In this document: piece by piece, positions 18,931 to 29,253 of the stretch
Layout of the letters: every line of letters begins with the position of its first letter
Position numbering within the stretch: the first letter of the stretch is position 1
Origin: Stentor coeruleus
Taxonomy: Eukaryota > Ciliophora > Heterotrichea > Heterotrichida > Stentoridae
Length of the DNA: 64,000 nucleotides
Reading direction: 5' to 3'
Assembly: GCA_001970955.1 (NCBI GenBank)
Contig: MPUH01000201.1
Location: 19,068 to 83,067 of the forward strand
Made by a program: the position numbers and the translations under genes
The notes under the pieces: generated by a model
Seen by the model: only the letters and a program-made list of their open reading frames with translations
The model's database searches: none
What the model was told of the DNA's origin: nothing

Positions 18931-20217
18931 TTATTTTATCCTGCCAAGTTCGATACCATATTTTTCTTCTTCTTCTTCTTTTGATAGTTCTTCATCATCA
19001 TTATGGATCTGCTGTGATGTGGCTAGATATATGGATTTATCATTGATTCTCCAAATAACAATAAGTCCTAAGACTAAAAGTAGGAATATAATATCCCAAA
19101 TCCCAATAAAAAGCCAACTCCATCTCCATATATCATCAATCATTAAAAAAAATCTACTCAGTAACTCAATAATAGTCCAACATACACTAATACCCCCAGC
19201 TATTCCTAATATTGTAGCGAATTGTTTCAAAAGTCTCAACTTATAACTCTGCTTCAAAAGCTTAAGCCTATAAAATATCTGAGTGAACCAAGCAAAAACA
19301 AAGTAAAAAATAAACGTATTCATAATAATCAACGGAAGACTTACAAGCAAAATTAGCCAAAGCTGTGAATTTGGATAGGTTTTCATAACAGTTTCATATG
19401 CGAAATCTAAGACAAAATAAAATATCCCTGATATGACAATCAAATATAAATCGCTTGTAAAAGTTTCATGAGAAATACCCCATCCTTTAGCTGCAACCAT
19501 TAGTAAAGATCTTCCTAATGAGTCTCTAAGAGCTTTTGTAGCTACTGTTATAAGAAGCATACCTAAACTTTTACTCCCAGTAATGTTAATAAGTTCCCAG
19601 TACCAGAAATTAAGAGAATGTTCAATAATACAAAGGACTAAGATAGTCGGGATCCAATAGCGTTGGATTGGGATGGAGAAATCAAAGAAAATACATAAGG
19701 TTATGCACCAGAGGATTAAAAGCACAAGATAAATTGCTGAAATCCCAGCATAGAACTAAATAGAAAATACAGGTAAGAGCATTATTAGGTCGCCAGGCAA
19801 GTGACCGTAAGGATTAACCGTGGCTACAGTAAATTCGTAATTGTAGTATTTATCACAGATTAGTATATAAAGGGTATAAATACCTGTTGAATCTACTCTT
19901 TTTACAAAACTTGAGGTATTTGTAGATATGTGGTAGGCTATTGCAGGGTTGGAACAATAAGCAGTTATGTTGGACAGAAATTCAGTTTTTGTATCGATAT
20001 CATTTGGGCTTAGAATATAAGCTGAAATGCTTTTCGACTTTTTGAGAAGGCTTTTGCTAAATGTTACGTTAAGCTCAGGATGAAAAACACCATAAATATC
20101 CCCGTATTTGTACATAGCAAATTTATAGTGGGCTATTACTACTGGTCCTTCACCTTCACCTTGTATTTCATATAATACTGCAGAAGCTAAGGAAATAATA
20201 AGCAATGCCCAAGCCAT
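18931..20217 (-). CDS. TMEM87-like lung seven-transmembrane (GOST) family protein
   Basis: A 423-residue protein after removal of a 15-nt intron (19756-19770). An N-terminal signal peptide (MAWALLIISLASAVLYEI) precedes a luminal domain of about 130 residues with N-glycosylation sites. Seven TM helices follow. The junction restores the start of TM1 (GDLIMLLP|FYAGISAIYL). The TM region contains blocks typical of TMEM87: YWIPTILVLCIIEHSLNFWY, and LRDSLGRSLLMVAAKGWGI corresponding to the LARxLVxIVSLGYGI block. It ends in an acidic cytosolic tail (DDEELSKEEEEEKYG). GOST proteins act in the Golgi and endosomes in trafficking, and some members are proposed as channels or pH sensors. The topology and motif match are clear; the precise role is unknown. 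Confidence 0.88.
19756..19770 (-). other. 15-nt spliceosomal intron in the TMEM87-like gene
   Basis: The minus strand reads gtattttctatttag, phase 0, ending in an in-frame TAG. Removal joins the luminal-domain exon to TM1. A occupies position 10. It differs from the DYRK intron only at one base. Confidence 0.93.
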
Positions 20218-20593
20218 TTATTATTAGAATATTTTTTTAATGAACACCTTCAAATATTTATATAAAACACCTAATTTTAAAGTTGAAATCATATTTACCA
20301 TTATCTTATAAGCTCATATAATTATTTCTTCTATAATTTAAGCTTTCAATTATTATATTCACTTAACCATATCCTATCTTATAATTCCCCAATATCCTAA
20401 CAAACACTAAATAAATCCTATTTTTAAAACTCATAAAATTTCAAATAGGATATTCTTCAAACCCTCTTCTATATTCAAACTCTAAAAAAATCCATCTTTA
20501 GAAAAAAAACATAAGAAAAAAAAACACTAAGTCAAAAAGAACATAATAATCTACCCAATAAATCCTTTCAAACCTAAACCTAAAGTCGAAAAC
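20218..20593. other. Intergenic region between tandem minus-strand genes
   Basis: 376 nt of AT-rich DNA, 3' flank of the PP2C gene and 5' flank of the TMEM87-like gene. The plus strand is unusually G-poor and C-containing here, opposite to the usual sign for a minus-strand 5' flank. No gene or RNA seen. Confidence 0.35.
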
Positions 20594-21804
20594 TTATTTA
20601 ACATACAAAAACACTACAATAACCGTAATATCATCAATCGAATTACTCTGTTCTTTCCACCTTTTCATAGATTCCTTAACTAGCATTTCACAACAATTTT
20701 CGCTTTTCCCAGTCCTCCTTAACTCGCCAACAATACTCACAGCTTCTTGATTTGTAATAAATTCCCATATCCCATCAGAAGCTAAAATCAAAAATTGGTC
20801 AAAAGTAAGCATCCTTCTTGTATAGATTTCAGGTGTACTAATAAGCCCAATTGTTCTACAAACTTGATCACCTAAAGATCGGGTCATAGAAAGTCCAGGA
20901 ACATCTTTATCAGGTAGCCAAATTCTTAGATTTTTCCCATACATAGCTTTAATCCTCCCTCCAGCTTCTGTGATCCTATCAGCTTCAGACTTGTTTTCAG
21001 GTTTATGGTCTTGACTTAAAGATATGCATGACCAATTTTTTTTTTTGCTTGCCATAATAGCTCTAGAATCACCAATATTTGCGCATATTATTTGGTCGCC
21101 ATATACAAGAATACATACTATTGTTGAACCTGAATAACTTGTATCTATGTTTGAATCTAGTAATTTATCAGATAATTTGCTTAATGCATATTCTAGAGCT
21201 TGTTCTGGTGGATTGTTGTATAAAAAAGATTCAACTAAATTCCCAAGGTTCTGTTTTATAAAACGGGCAACACTATGGCCTTCAGGTCCATGGCCATCAC
21301 ACACAGCAAATAAATAAATCCCTTTTACTCCCATAACATTAGCTTTTATAATAAAACTGTCTTGATTTTCAGGTTTCAGATTCCCATTAACTGAACCTGT
21401 TCTAGNGCTTTTATAATAAAACTGTCTTGATTTTCAGGTTTCAGATTCCCATTAACTGAACCTGTTCTAGTTTTATAACTACATCGAGTAACACAATTTA
21501 TAATATCATCAGTATTCCCAATAGAACTTAACTCTCGATTTGGCTTTGGAGTTGCATTTTGGTCCAATGGAGGAAGTTGAACATGCTTAGATTGTAGTGG
21601 ACTATTAGAATTTGGGGATAAAAGCAAATCTGTTAAACCATTACCAGTGCTCCGATATCGATAATGTGAAATATTTGGCTTGGAATATGAGTTTTTGAGA
21701 TGAGATATATCATTAAACAGCTTTCTCGTATTTAAATTGTTTGGGAGCTTTATATATGATGAAGTCTTGCGGTTGCCATCAGAGTTTACTTGTCCTAAGA
21801 ACAT
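20594..21804 (-). CDS. PP2C-family Ser/Thr protein phosphatase
   Basis: A 381-residue protein once one 64-nt repeat copy and the N at 21406 are removed; as assembled the frame is broken just after NQDSF. The N-terminal 120 residues are Ser/Asn-rich and probably disordered. The PP2C domain carries the metal-binding motifs: NQDSF, FAVCDGHGPEGH, CANIGDSRA, SQDHKP, GLSMTRSLGD, ILASDGIWEF and DDITVIVV. All the aspartates that bind the Mn/Mg centre are in place, so it should be active. The repaired frame runs smoothly from NQDSFIIKANV to MGVKGIYLFAVCDGHG. The substrate is unknown. Confidence 0.93.
21342..21470. repeat. 64-nt direct repeat flanking the N at 21406, inside the PP2C gene
   Basis: Bases 21342-21405 and 21407-21470 are identical (gcttttataataaaactgtc to cctgttctag). 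Removing one copy plus the N (65 nt) restores the phosphatase frame exactly, which argues for an unmerged contig overlap. Confidence 0.95.
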
Positions 21805-22426
21805 ATTTTTAATTAATGTTATATAATGATTTAGTTGGAATTTAGTGAATTTTAAAATTTTAAAGGGTTTTTTTACAAGTTTGAAGTTAGAAATTATGTT
21901 AAGAGATTATGTAGTTTGAATAGAGTATTAATGGAAAAAAATATTTGAAAAGAAAAGTGTAAGAGAGTTTTGAGGTTGTTATGACTTGTTTTAGGTAAAT
22001 TTAGGATGATGTGGTTTGTTAAGTGCACTTTTTTTAGGAGGATTAGGAATTATTAAGGAATTTAAAATTTGCAGTTAAAATGAGGAAAAAAGGGTTAAGA
22101 TAGATGAAATGACAAAAAAAGCTTTTTCAAACAGTATTCCCTCTTATCTTCACATCATAACTCCAACTTTTCTCCCTTATCAACTTTATTATCCCTTCTT
22201 CCAATCTTTTATTCTTCCCCTTCTCAATAATTTCCTTAAACTTAAATTTCTTTATCAAAAAAATTTTTTACATCAAAAAAAAAAAACTCCCTTAAAAACT
22301 TTCCCATCTTCTACCAACACCCTAATCTAAAACTTTCCATCTAACCCTCAATCTATAATCTAATATCTCAACCCAAATAAAAACCCATAATTATTCATTT
22401 AACATGAAGCTCTATAAATAATTACT
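21805..22426. other. Divergent promoter region with a strand-composition switch
   Basis: 622 nt between the divergent PP2C and BACK-like genes. The left half is C-poor and T/G-rich on the plus strand; the right half (from about 22125) is G-poor and C-rich, with a switch near the middle. A 73-codon ORF in the C-rich half is attributed to composition. Confidence 0.5.
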
Positions 22427-23734
22427 ATGATAACCTCAGACATATTCCACAAGCTATCAATTGAAGAACTTAACATAAAGTCTAACTCCAACAAAGAAAT
22501 GCCAGTAATCTTTGAAACCCTTCTCAACCCAAATTCTCATACTTTCCAAATCTCATCATCAACTTTTCAACTGCACACATACACAACCAATTTAACATTT
22601 ATCAGTTTTTCCCATAACAAATCCATAGAAATTTATCTAAACTTCCCTAATACTGATATTTCTGACTCAATATCCTCATTTTCCTTTGAAATATTTCTAA
22701 ACAAAAAACGAGTAATTGTCCTTAGTTCAATAAACCTTTCATATAAAAGGTCTTATTTATTATGTAAAGTAAACATTCATTTCCCTATAAACATAATCTT
22801 AAAAGGCCAATATGAAAAATTGTATACAAGTTTGGTTCAACAAATTTTATGGATAAAACCTGAGGATATTGAAGAAAATGGTGGCATTTTAGACCCAAAA
22901 ATGTTTGCTTTGATATTATCAAGTGATTTTTTAGCTGTGAAAGAAGAAGATGAGGTACTTGATATGATTGGTATATGGACTAATACGAATATTAGTGATG
23001 AACTTAATGGATTACTTGGTTTAGTTAGATGGGCTTATGTTAGTTCTAATGGATTACTTAGATCTTTGAAATATCCTTTGCTTAAAACTTTTCCTGGGTT
23101 TAAAAGTGTATTTAAAAGAGAAATGCTTATACATGGAGGAACTGTAACAAGACAGAAAAATGATAAACCTAGAAAAAATTATATTATGGAAAAAGGGGAG
23201 AGAGGTTTAAAGGTATTGATGAATGAGGTATTGGAATATGTATTTCCTTTGATTGAACAAGAGGTAAGGATCAAATAGAAAAATTTAAAATGTTTGGAAA
23301 AGATGACCAATCAACTTATTGTCAAGAACGCTAAAGTTATGAAACTTAGACATAAACTAGCATCAGCACAAAATTCTTTAAACTCTTCAATGTGTCAGAA
23401 TACCACATCTATAACCCCATTTACTGAAAAAATAATTGAAATAGATTCACCTGATACTAAATATGCATATAGAAGTGAAGGGTCAAGTTCTAGATTAAGT
23501 GGATCACAGAAGACTAGTAATAGGGATTTAGATGCAAGTTATAACTGTCCTTTAAAGAATTATGAATCACAAGGTACAGAAAAAAATGTACAAAATCTTA
23601 CGTATTATAGTCATTTTCGAGGTAACTCAGCAACTCCTTCTTTTTATAGTAGTAGCAATGAAAAAGTTAAAAGTTCTAATTTACCTCCAGGCCTTAGGAT
23701 ATCGGTGTTAAGGAAAAAAATCACGAAGTTTTAA
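22427..23734 (+). CDS. BACK-domain-like protein with C-terminal coiled coil
   Basis: A 430-residue protein in two exons, joined by removing the 15-nt intron at 23264-23278. The N-terminal 130 residues are beta-rich and unrecognised. Residues about 140-245 form a helical region (LVQQILWIKPEDIEENGG, FLAVKEEDEVLDMIGIWT, LLGLVRWAYVSSNGLLRSL) resembling the BACK domain of BTB-Kelch proteins, where LxVxxEdeVfxaxxxW and LLxxVRf are typical. The second exon begins with a short coiled coil (KNLKCLEKMTNQL...) and ends in a Ser-rich tail. No BTB or Kelch repeat is seen. Such proteins can be Cullin-3 adaptors, but without a BTB domain that is only a possibility. Confidence 0.75.
23264..23278 (+). other. 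15-nt spliceosomal intron in the BACK-like gene
   Basis: The sequence is gtaaggatcaaatag, phase 0 after GAG, with a terminal in-frame TAG. Removal makes the following 152 codons continuous with the upstream exon. A occupies position 10, although the 3' end is less pyrimidine-rich than in the other introns. Confidence 0.88.
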
Positions 23735-23740
23735 GGATGA

Positions 23741-24076
23741 CTTGGATTAATTTTATAATATATATTTGTAATCTTAAATACAGTTTGAACCATTTAGGAA
23801 AATNACTTGGATTAATTTTATAATATATATTTGTAATCTTAAATACAGTTTGAACCATTTAGGAAAATTATGAGATGCATGTATTTTCTAATATAATTTT
23901 TCTTTAAGGAATGCTGTGATGTTAATGCTTAAGTTTTATTAGGTTGTTATATTAATATATAAAAGGTATTTANTTATGAGATGCATGTATTTTCTAATAT
24001 AATTTTTCTTTAAGGAATGCTGTGATGTTAATGCTTAGGTTTTATTAGGTTGTTATATTAATATATAAAAGGTATT
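23741..24076. repeat. Two successive direct repeats flanking N gaps at 23804 and 23973
   Basis: A unit of about 63 nt (acttggattaattttata to ttaggaaaat) surrounds the N at 23804. A unit of about 105 nt (ttatgagatgcatgtatttt to aaaaggtattta) surrounds the N at 23973 with one substitution. Both lie in the 396-nt spacer between the BACK-like and NMT genes, which holds no other feature. The true spacer is probably about 170 nt shorter. Confidence 0.9.
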
Positions 24077-24130
24077 TAAAAAATAGATATTATTGCGTTT
24101 TAAATACTATGAAAATATTTAGAAAATAAA

Positions 24131-25279
24131 ATGCAAAATAGGATATTTTGGAACACCCAGCCTGTGCTTTTAGAAAGTTATAATGAAAACGAAACAAAAG
24201 AGGGACTGATCATTGAAAATCGATGCATAGGCACAGAATATGAAACACAACTTCCAAATGGACTTACTTGGAAGATCATTAATCCATTGGACCAGCGAGA
24301 TACTGATTTAGTTTTTAATCTTCTAAGAGATCACTATGTAGAAGACGAAGGATCAAGATTCAGATTTTATTACTCAAAAGAATTCCTTAGCTGGTCAATA
24401 TCATCCCCAACTAATAATGGGAAATTTTCTATTGGTATAGAAAGCTCATCAGAACTTATCGGATTTATATCAGGAGTTCCATTAACTTTAAGCATCAAAG
24501 ATAAAAAATGCAAATTCCTAAGTATGAACTTTTTATGTGTCCACAAATCATATAGAAAACTGCGCCTCACTCCTATTCTCCTACAGAAAATGATACAAAC
24601 TACAATCCATGAAGGTTATCCTTGTGGTATTTACACATCAGGAACCCTAATCCACACTCCAATTTCTACATCGCATTATTACCTTCGTTATTTAAACCTA
24701 AAAAACCTTGAAAAAGCTGGTTTCGTCGTATTTGACCGAACTTTAGGTCCGACTTATAGAGAAAAAATATATTCTTTACCAGATCTTCCTATAGAAAAAA
24801 AATCCCGACCAATGACTTTTCATGACCTTCCACAAGTCTTTGAATTTTTCATCAATTTTATTTCAAAATACTCAGTTTATCAGAATTTTACTATAGAAGA
24901 ATTTTCACATTTATTTTTATCAAACAATAAATCAGTTTATTCTTTTGTTTATGAAACTTCTGATGGGATTAAAGATTTTTTTTCTTTTTATGTACTTTGT
25001 TTTCAGCCTTTAAATGGTCAAAATAATCAATATGTTACAGCTGCTTATTGTTATTATTATGCTTATAATTGTTTGAGTATTGATGAGATTTTTTGGAATA
25101 TGTTGCATTGGGCTAAAGATGTTGGAGCTGATATTTTTTATATGATTGATGTTATGGATAATAAAATGATTAAATCAGATTTGAAGTTTGAGTCTGGACA
25201 AGGGTCACTTTATTATTTTCTTTATAATTGGAGTTTAGGAACTGTGAATCCTGAATCGATTGGAGTTATTTTAGTTTAG
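24131..25279 (+). CDS. NMT1: Glycylpeptide N-tetradecanoyltransferase (N-myristoyltransferase)
   Basis: A 382-residue enzyme that transfers myristate from myristoyl-CoA to N-terminal glycines. It covers the whole catalytic region: the N-terminal LPNGLTWKIIN, then the NxFLCVH block (MNFLCVHKSYRKLRLTPILL) that binds the acyl-CoA phosphates, then the PCGIYTSGTLIHTPISTSHYYLR region and the C-terminal peptide-binding lobe (YVTAAYCYYYAYN, DVMDNKMIKSDLKFESGQG). It ends GVILV, corresponding to the C-terminal carboxylate of the family that acts as the general base. The N-terminal ribosome-binding extension of animal NMTs is absent. No intron is needed. A likely substrate by sequence in this window is the MGTSQS N-terminus of the RING gene. 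Confidence 0.97.
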   Translation: MQNRIFWNTQPVLLESYNENETKEGLIIENRCIGTEYETQLPNGLTWKIINPLDQRDTDLVFNLLRDHYVEDEGSRFRFYYSKEFLSWSISSPTNNGKFSIGIESSSELIGFISGVPLTLSIKDKKCKFLSMNFLCVHKSYRKLRLTPILLQKMIQTTIHEGYPCGIYTSGTLIHTPISTSHYYLRYLNLKNLEKAGFVVFDRTLGPTYREKIYSLPDLPIEKKSRPMTFHDLPQVFEFFINFISKYSVYQNFTIEEFSHLFLSNNKSVYSFVYETSDGIKDFFSFYVLCFQPLNGQNNQYVTAAYCYYYAYNCLSIDEIFWNMLHWAKDVGADIFYMIDVMDNKMIKSDLKFESGQGSLYYFLYNWSLGTVNPESIGVILV

Positions 25280-25697
25280 ATGATTACAGTTAGTTTTTGA
25301 ATGATCAAAAGTACTGGGTTTGTTATTTTAGGTATTTTAAAACTGTTATTTTATATAAAATGGTGAGTTGGTTTATAGTTTATAAGGAAATTTTTTTATT
25401 GAAGATAATGCTATGGTTTGCATTTAAGAATGAGTCTTTTTAATCAGTTTATTTTTAATGTTTTTTATAGATTAAAGGTTTTATATCNTCTTATATCCAA
25501 TTCCAAATCAAAACCATTAATAAATACTTTATCTAATAAAATCCCCTTCCGCCTAGACAAAAACATACAACTTTAATAAAAAAACAGAAAATAAACTATA
25601 AAAAATCCACCAAAAAAGCCTTCAAAACAACTTTTACCTATTATTCTCATAAACTATATAATCCATATTATTATAAAATATACTATCTAATAAAAAT
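25280..25697. other. Intergenic region with an N gap at 25488
   Basis: 418 nt between tandem plus-strand genes. Left of the N the plus strand is T/G-rich; right of it, A/C-rich and nearly G-free up to the next start codon. Unlike the other gaps, no long direct repeat flanks this N, so sequence may be missing here. Confidence 0.5.
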
Positions 25698-26600
25698 ATG
25701 GAATTCAACATCTTTCCTCTTTTAACCCTTCCAGATTTTATTGATATCACAATCAATGAAAAAACCGTGGTCTCAAGCCGAATTCTTTATTCCCCTGCAA
25801 AAATAATATTCAAAAAGGTTCTCTTTAATTTCCTTAGAGACGAGAGGCAAAAAAAGCTCTTCAGAAGCAAATCTTGCTATACCAACTTCCTCAGAGACTA
25901 CTGTAAAAAGCAAAAACTAACAAAAGCTTTAAAACATGCTAAAAATGAATGGGAAAACCTTGATGAAGAAACAAAAGATATATACAGAACAATTCCAAGT
26001 GATAAAATCGAAACAAAACCAAAAAGGCTTAAAAGTATTAAAAAATCTAAAACAACTCGATGTTCATTTAGTATATATGTTGCTGTAAAATCAATGTCAA
26101 AAAACAGAACTTATGAGTATTTAGCTAGTAAATGGAAAGATTTGTCAGAAGAAAAAAGACAACCTTATATAGAACTGTGTAATATTGATAAAGAAAGATC
26201 AAGTTTTGAAAAAGTTGTTTTTAATAGACTGGAGTTTGTGTTAAGATTATTAGGAGCATGCTCTATTAAACCTTTGATTAAAAAACAAAGAGGATATTCT
26301 GTGTTTAAAGATGAGTTAAAAGCTTCACTTGTTGAAAGAGGATTTACAAGAGTGCCGAATATTGAGATACTTGCTAGGAATAAATACGGGAGGATGGAAA
26401 AAGAAAGCAAAGTCAAGTATAAAACCATTGCAATAGCTAAAAATGAAGAAATTATTGAACAAGTTTTCATGAGGGTATTGAAAAAAGCTAATATCGATTA
26501 TAAAGATCTAATTGGCTTTGGTCCTGCTCAAGGGCCGATGAATGTAGCATTTGATGAAGATTATGATGAGTTTATTATGGCTGAAGATACAAATTTCTAA
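25698..26600 (+). CDS. Protein with three HMG-box-like segments
   Basis: A 300-residue basic protein. Three consecutive segments resemble divergent HMG boxes: about 56-96 (YTNFLRDYCKKQKL...AKNEWENLDEETKDIYR), 118-158 (CSFSIYVAVKSM...LASKWKDLSEEKRQPYIE) and 194-245 (RGYSVFKDELKAS...RNKYGRMEKESKVKYK). Each has the box pattern: aromatic start, basic helix, W or Y, then L/M-S/D-x-E-x-K-x-x-Y. The C-terminus is acidic (DEDYDEF). DNA binding in nucleus or chromatin is expected from the fold but the boxes are degenerate. Upstream is the G-poor 5' flank. Confidence 0.7.
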   Translation: MEFNIFPLLTLPDFIDITINEKTVVSSRILYSPAKIIFKKVLFNFLRDERQKKLFRSKSCYTNFLRDYCKKQKLTKALKHAKNEWENLDEETKDIYRTIPSDKIETKPKRLKSIKKSKTTRCSFSIYVAVKSMSKNRTYEYLASKWKDLSEEKRQPYIELCNIDKERSSFEKVVFNRLEFVLRLLGACSIKPLIKKQRGYSVFKDELKASLVERGFTRVPNIEILARNKYGRMEKESKVKYKTIAIAKNEEIIEQVFMRVLKKANIDYKDLIGFGPAQGPMNVAFDEDYDEFIMAEDTNF

Positions 26601-26653
26601 TAGATTTAATATTTTCTGATTGATAATTATATAAAAATCTACTTATGGAAGAT

Positions 26654-27979
26654 TTAAGAATAAAAATTATGAAGTCTTGAGCCTATGTTATGAAATGACG
26701 TAGGATATTTTATTTTTGGCAGTTTTTTGTTCATTTTCATAGATATTGAACTGAAAAAACGAAGATTGTTTTTATCGCGGACTTTGATTTGTGCTGTAAA
26801 AACAAGATATATCATAGCACAGGCAAAAAGCTCAATAGTAAATACAATAAAAAGAATATAAATGTCTATATCGCTATTAGATTCACCCATATTTTTCGCC
26901 ATAAGTATAATAAATATCAATACCAATACTCCTAATAATGAAGATATGAAAAATAAAGAACATAGTTTTCTAAAAATCATTTTATCATCATGGGTTATCA
27001 TAGAAATATATCCTTCAGTAGTTTCTGACTTTTTCTTTAACGCAGTTGATGTTTCTTCGTAATAAATAATCTCACTCATCTTAGGTTCATGCTTTTTACT
27101 CTCATAACCATTATAATTATTCCATGAGTTTTCATCAATTTCAATATTCAAAGATTTAATCCTTGGAACAAATGACATTTTCCTTGATGTCGATCTTCTA
27201 GTCTCAATATCCTTCCTCGTTTTTTCTTGATCACAAAAAAAGCCAGAATCAGTTGCAGATTTCCTTAGAGGAATATGATTTTTTTTTTCCCCTGATTTTT
27301 CTACAAACATAAACAGAAAAACTCCAAAAACCACAAAACCAACCATCATCAGAGCAATTCCTGAACATAAAAACGCAATAGAAATAGGAAGCCAAACGTG
27401 AGAATATCCACGATTTCCTTTTAAAATGCTTATAACAATTGATATAGGAAATGCACAAACCATCATTCCCATAATAAGATTTCTTAGTATTTTAAAAGGA
27501 TCTGTTCTTTTTGATTTCATTCCTTGATAAAGCCCACCCCATACTAAGAGAACAGATGAATAAAGCCCATATATAAATGGATATGCAAATTCATGTAAAA
27601 CCCTTTCAGTAATTCGATCTGCATCTTCTTTGAATCTAAATGGGTCCCAAGATAACCAAATTACTCTTAATATTCCAATACAGACTAAAAAAACTAGGCA
27701 AAGATTCCTAGGGCTTCTAAACATTCTATAAAAAAGCCTTTTTACTCCTTTGATTTTATCTTTGCTTAGAGTTATATATAGTTTGAGTGTACATCTTAAG
27801 CACATTAAGAAGTAAAAAATACCGAAAATCACTCGGAATGCTGTCCAAGCATTACCCCAATTCTTATCACCACTTGTAATACAGTATTCACCAGTTCCAC
27901 TATTGTACCAACCCCAATCACACCAACATCCACTACCAGTAGTACTAGATTCTTCACCGTGATTACCACAGCAAACCAT
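26654..27979 (-). CDS. Polytopic membrane protein, about seven TM segments
   Basis: A 441-residue protein starting MVCCGNHGEESSTTGSGCWC, so the N-terminal 35 residues are Cys/Gly-rich. TM segments are visible around AFRVIFGIFYFLMCLRC, NLCLVFLVCIGILRVIWLSW, FIYGLYSSVLLVWGGLY, LIMGMMVCAFPISIVISIL, WLPISIAFLCSGIALMMVG with an adjoining second helix, and two near the C-terminus (LCSLFFISSLLGVLVLIFII, DIYILFIVFTIELFACAM). A long cytosolic loop separates TM5 and TM6. The early LRVIWLSWDPF block and helix order are somewhat like THH1/TOM1/TOM3-type proteins, but the match is weak. It is convergent with the HMG-like gene, 53 nt between stops. Confidence 0.75.
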   Translation of the reverse strand: MVCCGNHGEESSTTGSGCWCDWGWYNSGTGEYCITSGDKNWGNAWTAFRVIFGIFYFLMCLRCTLKLYITLSKDKIKGVKRLFYRMFRSPRNLCLVFLVCIGILRVIWLSWDPFRFKEDADRITERVLHEFAYPFIYGLYSSVLLVWGGLYQGMKSKRTDPFKILRNLIMGMMVCAFPISIVISILKGNRGYSHVWLPISIAFLCSGIALMMVGFVVFGVFLFMFVEKSGEKKNHIPLRKSATDSGFFCDQEKTRKDIETRRSTSRKMSFVPRIKSLNIEIDENSWNNYNGYESKKHEPKMSEIIYYEETSTALKKKSETTEGYISMITHDDKMIFRKLCSLFFISSLLGVLVLIFIILMAKNMGESNSDIDIYILFIVFTIELFACAMIYLVFTAQIKVRDKNNLRFFSSISMKMNKKLPKIKYPTSFHNIGSRLHNFYS

Positions 27980-28617
27980 TGTTAAATTTATAATAAAATA
28001 ATGTGAATTGGAAAATCATGAAAGATTAATTACCAATTTTTAGATAATATTTAGTTTTACATATTATTTTAAGGAACTTACATTATTATATGATATAGTT
28101 GTTGAGTAGTTTTGTGAGTTTTTGTTTAAGCTGAGTTATTTTAAAAAATCATCAGATGAGGATGATGAAGCTGAATATTTTAGCTTTAGTTTTACTTTAA
28201 ACTTTGATATATTTATTATTATTTTTATGGCATTTAGTTAAAATATTTACCTCTAGGTTTAATTTTACCATCTATTACAACTTAATTTCACTGATTACTT
28301 TGATTTTCCATCCTAATAAAATTTCGTTAAAATTTTGTGTTGCTTTTTTCTAATGAAGAGGAGCATGACCATTCTTTTTACCTTTAATTTGACTTTTTTA
28401 TATCTCCTTCGTCTTCAATATAGACTCATTTTTTGTTTTTGTATTGGCACCTCATTTAAATTTTACTTTGTTTTTATTCCTATTTGATGATGAACTAGAG
28501 GAATTAGATTTTGAATATTAACTGATTTTACTTTCAGCTTCTATATAGAAGAGAATATGTGCTAAAGATAAAAGGCTTAAGAATTTTTGATAAATAATAA
28601 ACTGTTTATAAGAATGG
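27980..28617. other. AT-rich intergenic region, possible decayed coding
   Basis: No intact gene. On the minus strand about 28200-28510 one frame stays K/N/S-rich and protein-like over about 100 codons but is cut by several stops; a short acidic stretch on the plus strand lies near 28150. It could be a decayed gene or simply A-rich composition. Confidence 0.25.
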
Positions 28618-28675
28618 GGTTGGTATGGGTATGGATATTTTGTTTTTTAAGGGTTGATATGGGTATGGATATTTT
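28618..28675. repeat. Two-copy tandem repeat, 33-nt period
   Basis: gggttggtatgggtatggat at 28618 and gggttgatatgggtatggat about 33 nt later, each followed by atttt. One substitution separates the cores. G-rich compared with its surroundings. Confidence 0.8.
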
Positions 28676-28732
28676 ATATTTTAAGTTTTTTAATACAATT
28701 CATTTATAAATATAGAAAAGGGGATTTCCAAG

Positions 28733-28880
28733 CAATGCATAGCTTTTGTATAGTATTGAAAAAGAACACTTTAACATATTTTAACCGAAAAACACTTATA
28801 AATTTTAGTTTATTACAATGCATAGCTTTTGTATAGTATTGAAAAAGAACACTTTAACATATTTTCGAAAAACACTTGCA
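28733..28880. repeat. Tandem repeat, 83-nt offset
   Basis: caatgcatagcttttgtata and the following 45 nt occur at 28733 and again at 28816. The copies differ by an indel of three bases after catatttt. No N lies between them, so this may be a real duplication rather than a gap artefact. Confidence 0.85.
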
Positions 28881-29253
28881 TAAAATAATGTTGCAAATAT
28901 TTACACAAATAAAATTGAAAACTTGGAAAATAGAAAATTTTAAGTGAGAATATATAAAATATATCCGCTTATAATTAGGTAAACACAATCTTTTAATGTT
29001 AGCACATATTCTATTTTCTACAATAAAATTATTCTTTCAACCTTTTATTTGACTTTTTAAATTTATTATATAATCCCTTTCTCTTATAATTACCAACTAA
29101 TTCTAGACTTTTCATTTTTACTAAAACACATTTCCATAATTTAAAACAATACAAATTCAAAAGCCCCCCATTTAACTAAAAAATAAGGAGGAAAAATCTT
29201 AACTCAAAACTAAACTACAAAAACTTCATCACAATTCTAAATAACATAAAAAA
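28881..29253. other. Intergenic region without recognised feature
   Basis: AT-rich, with the plus strand G-poor from about 29030. Despite this it lies 3' of a minus-strand gene, so the skew is not exclusive to 5' flanks. No gene or RNA seen. Confidence 0.35.

Noticed and set aside
22109-22330. 73-codon plus-strand ORF in the promoter of the BACK-like gene
   Set aside because: Made of Phe, Leu, Pro, Ser and Thr as expected from the C/T-rich, G-poor flank; no Gly, Ala, Asp or Glu to speak of.
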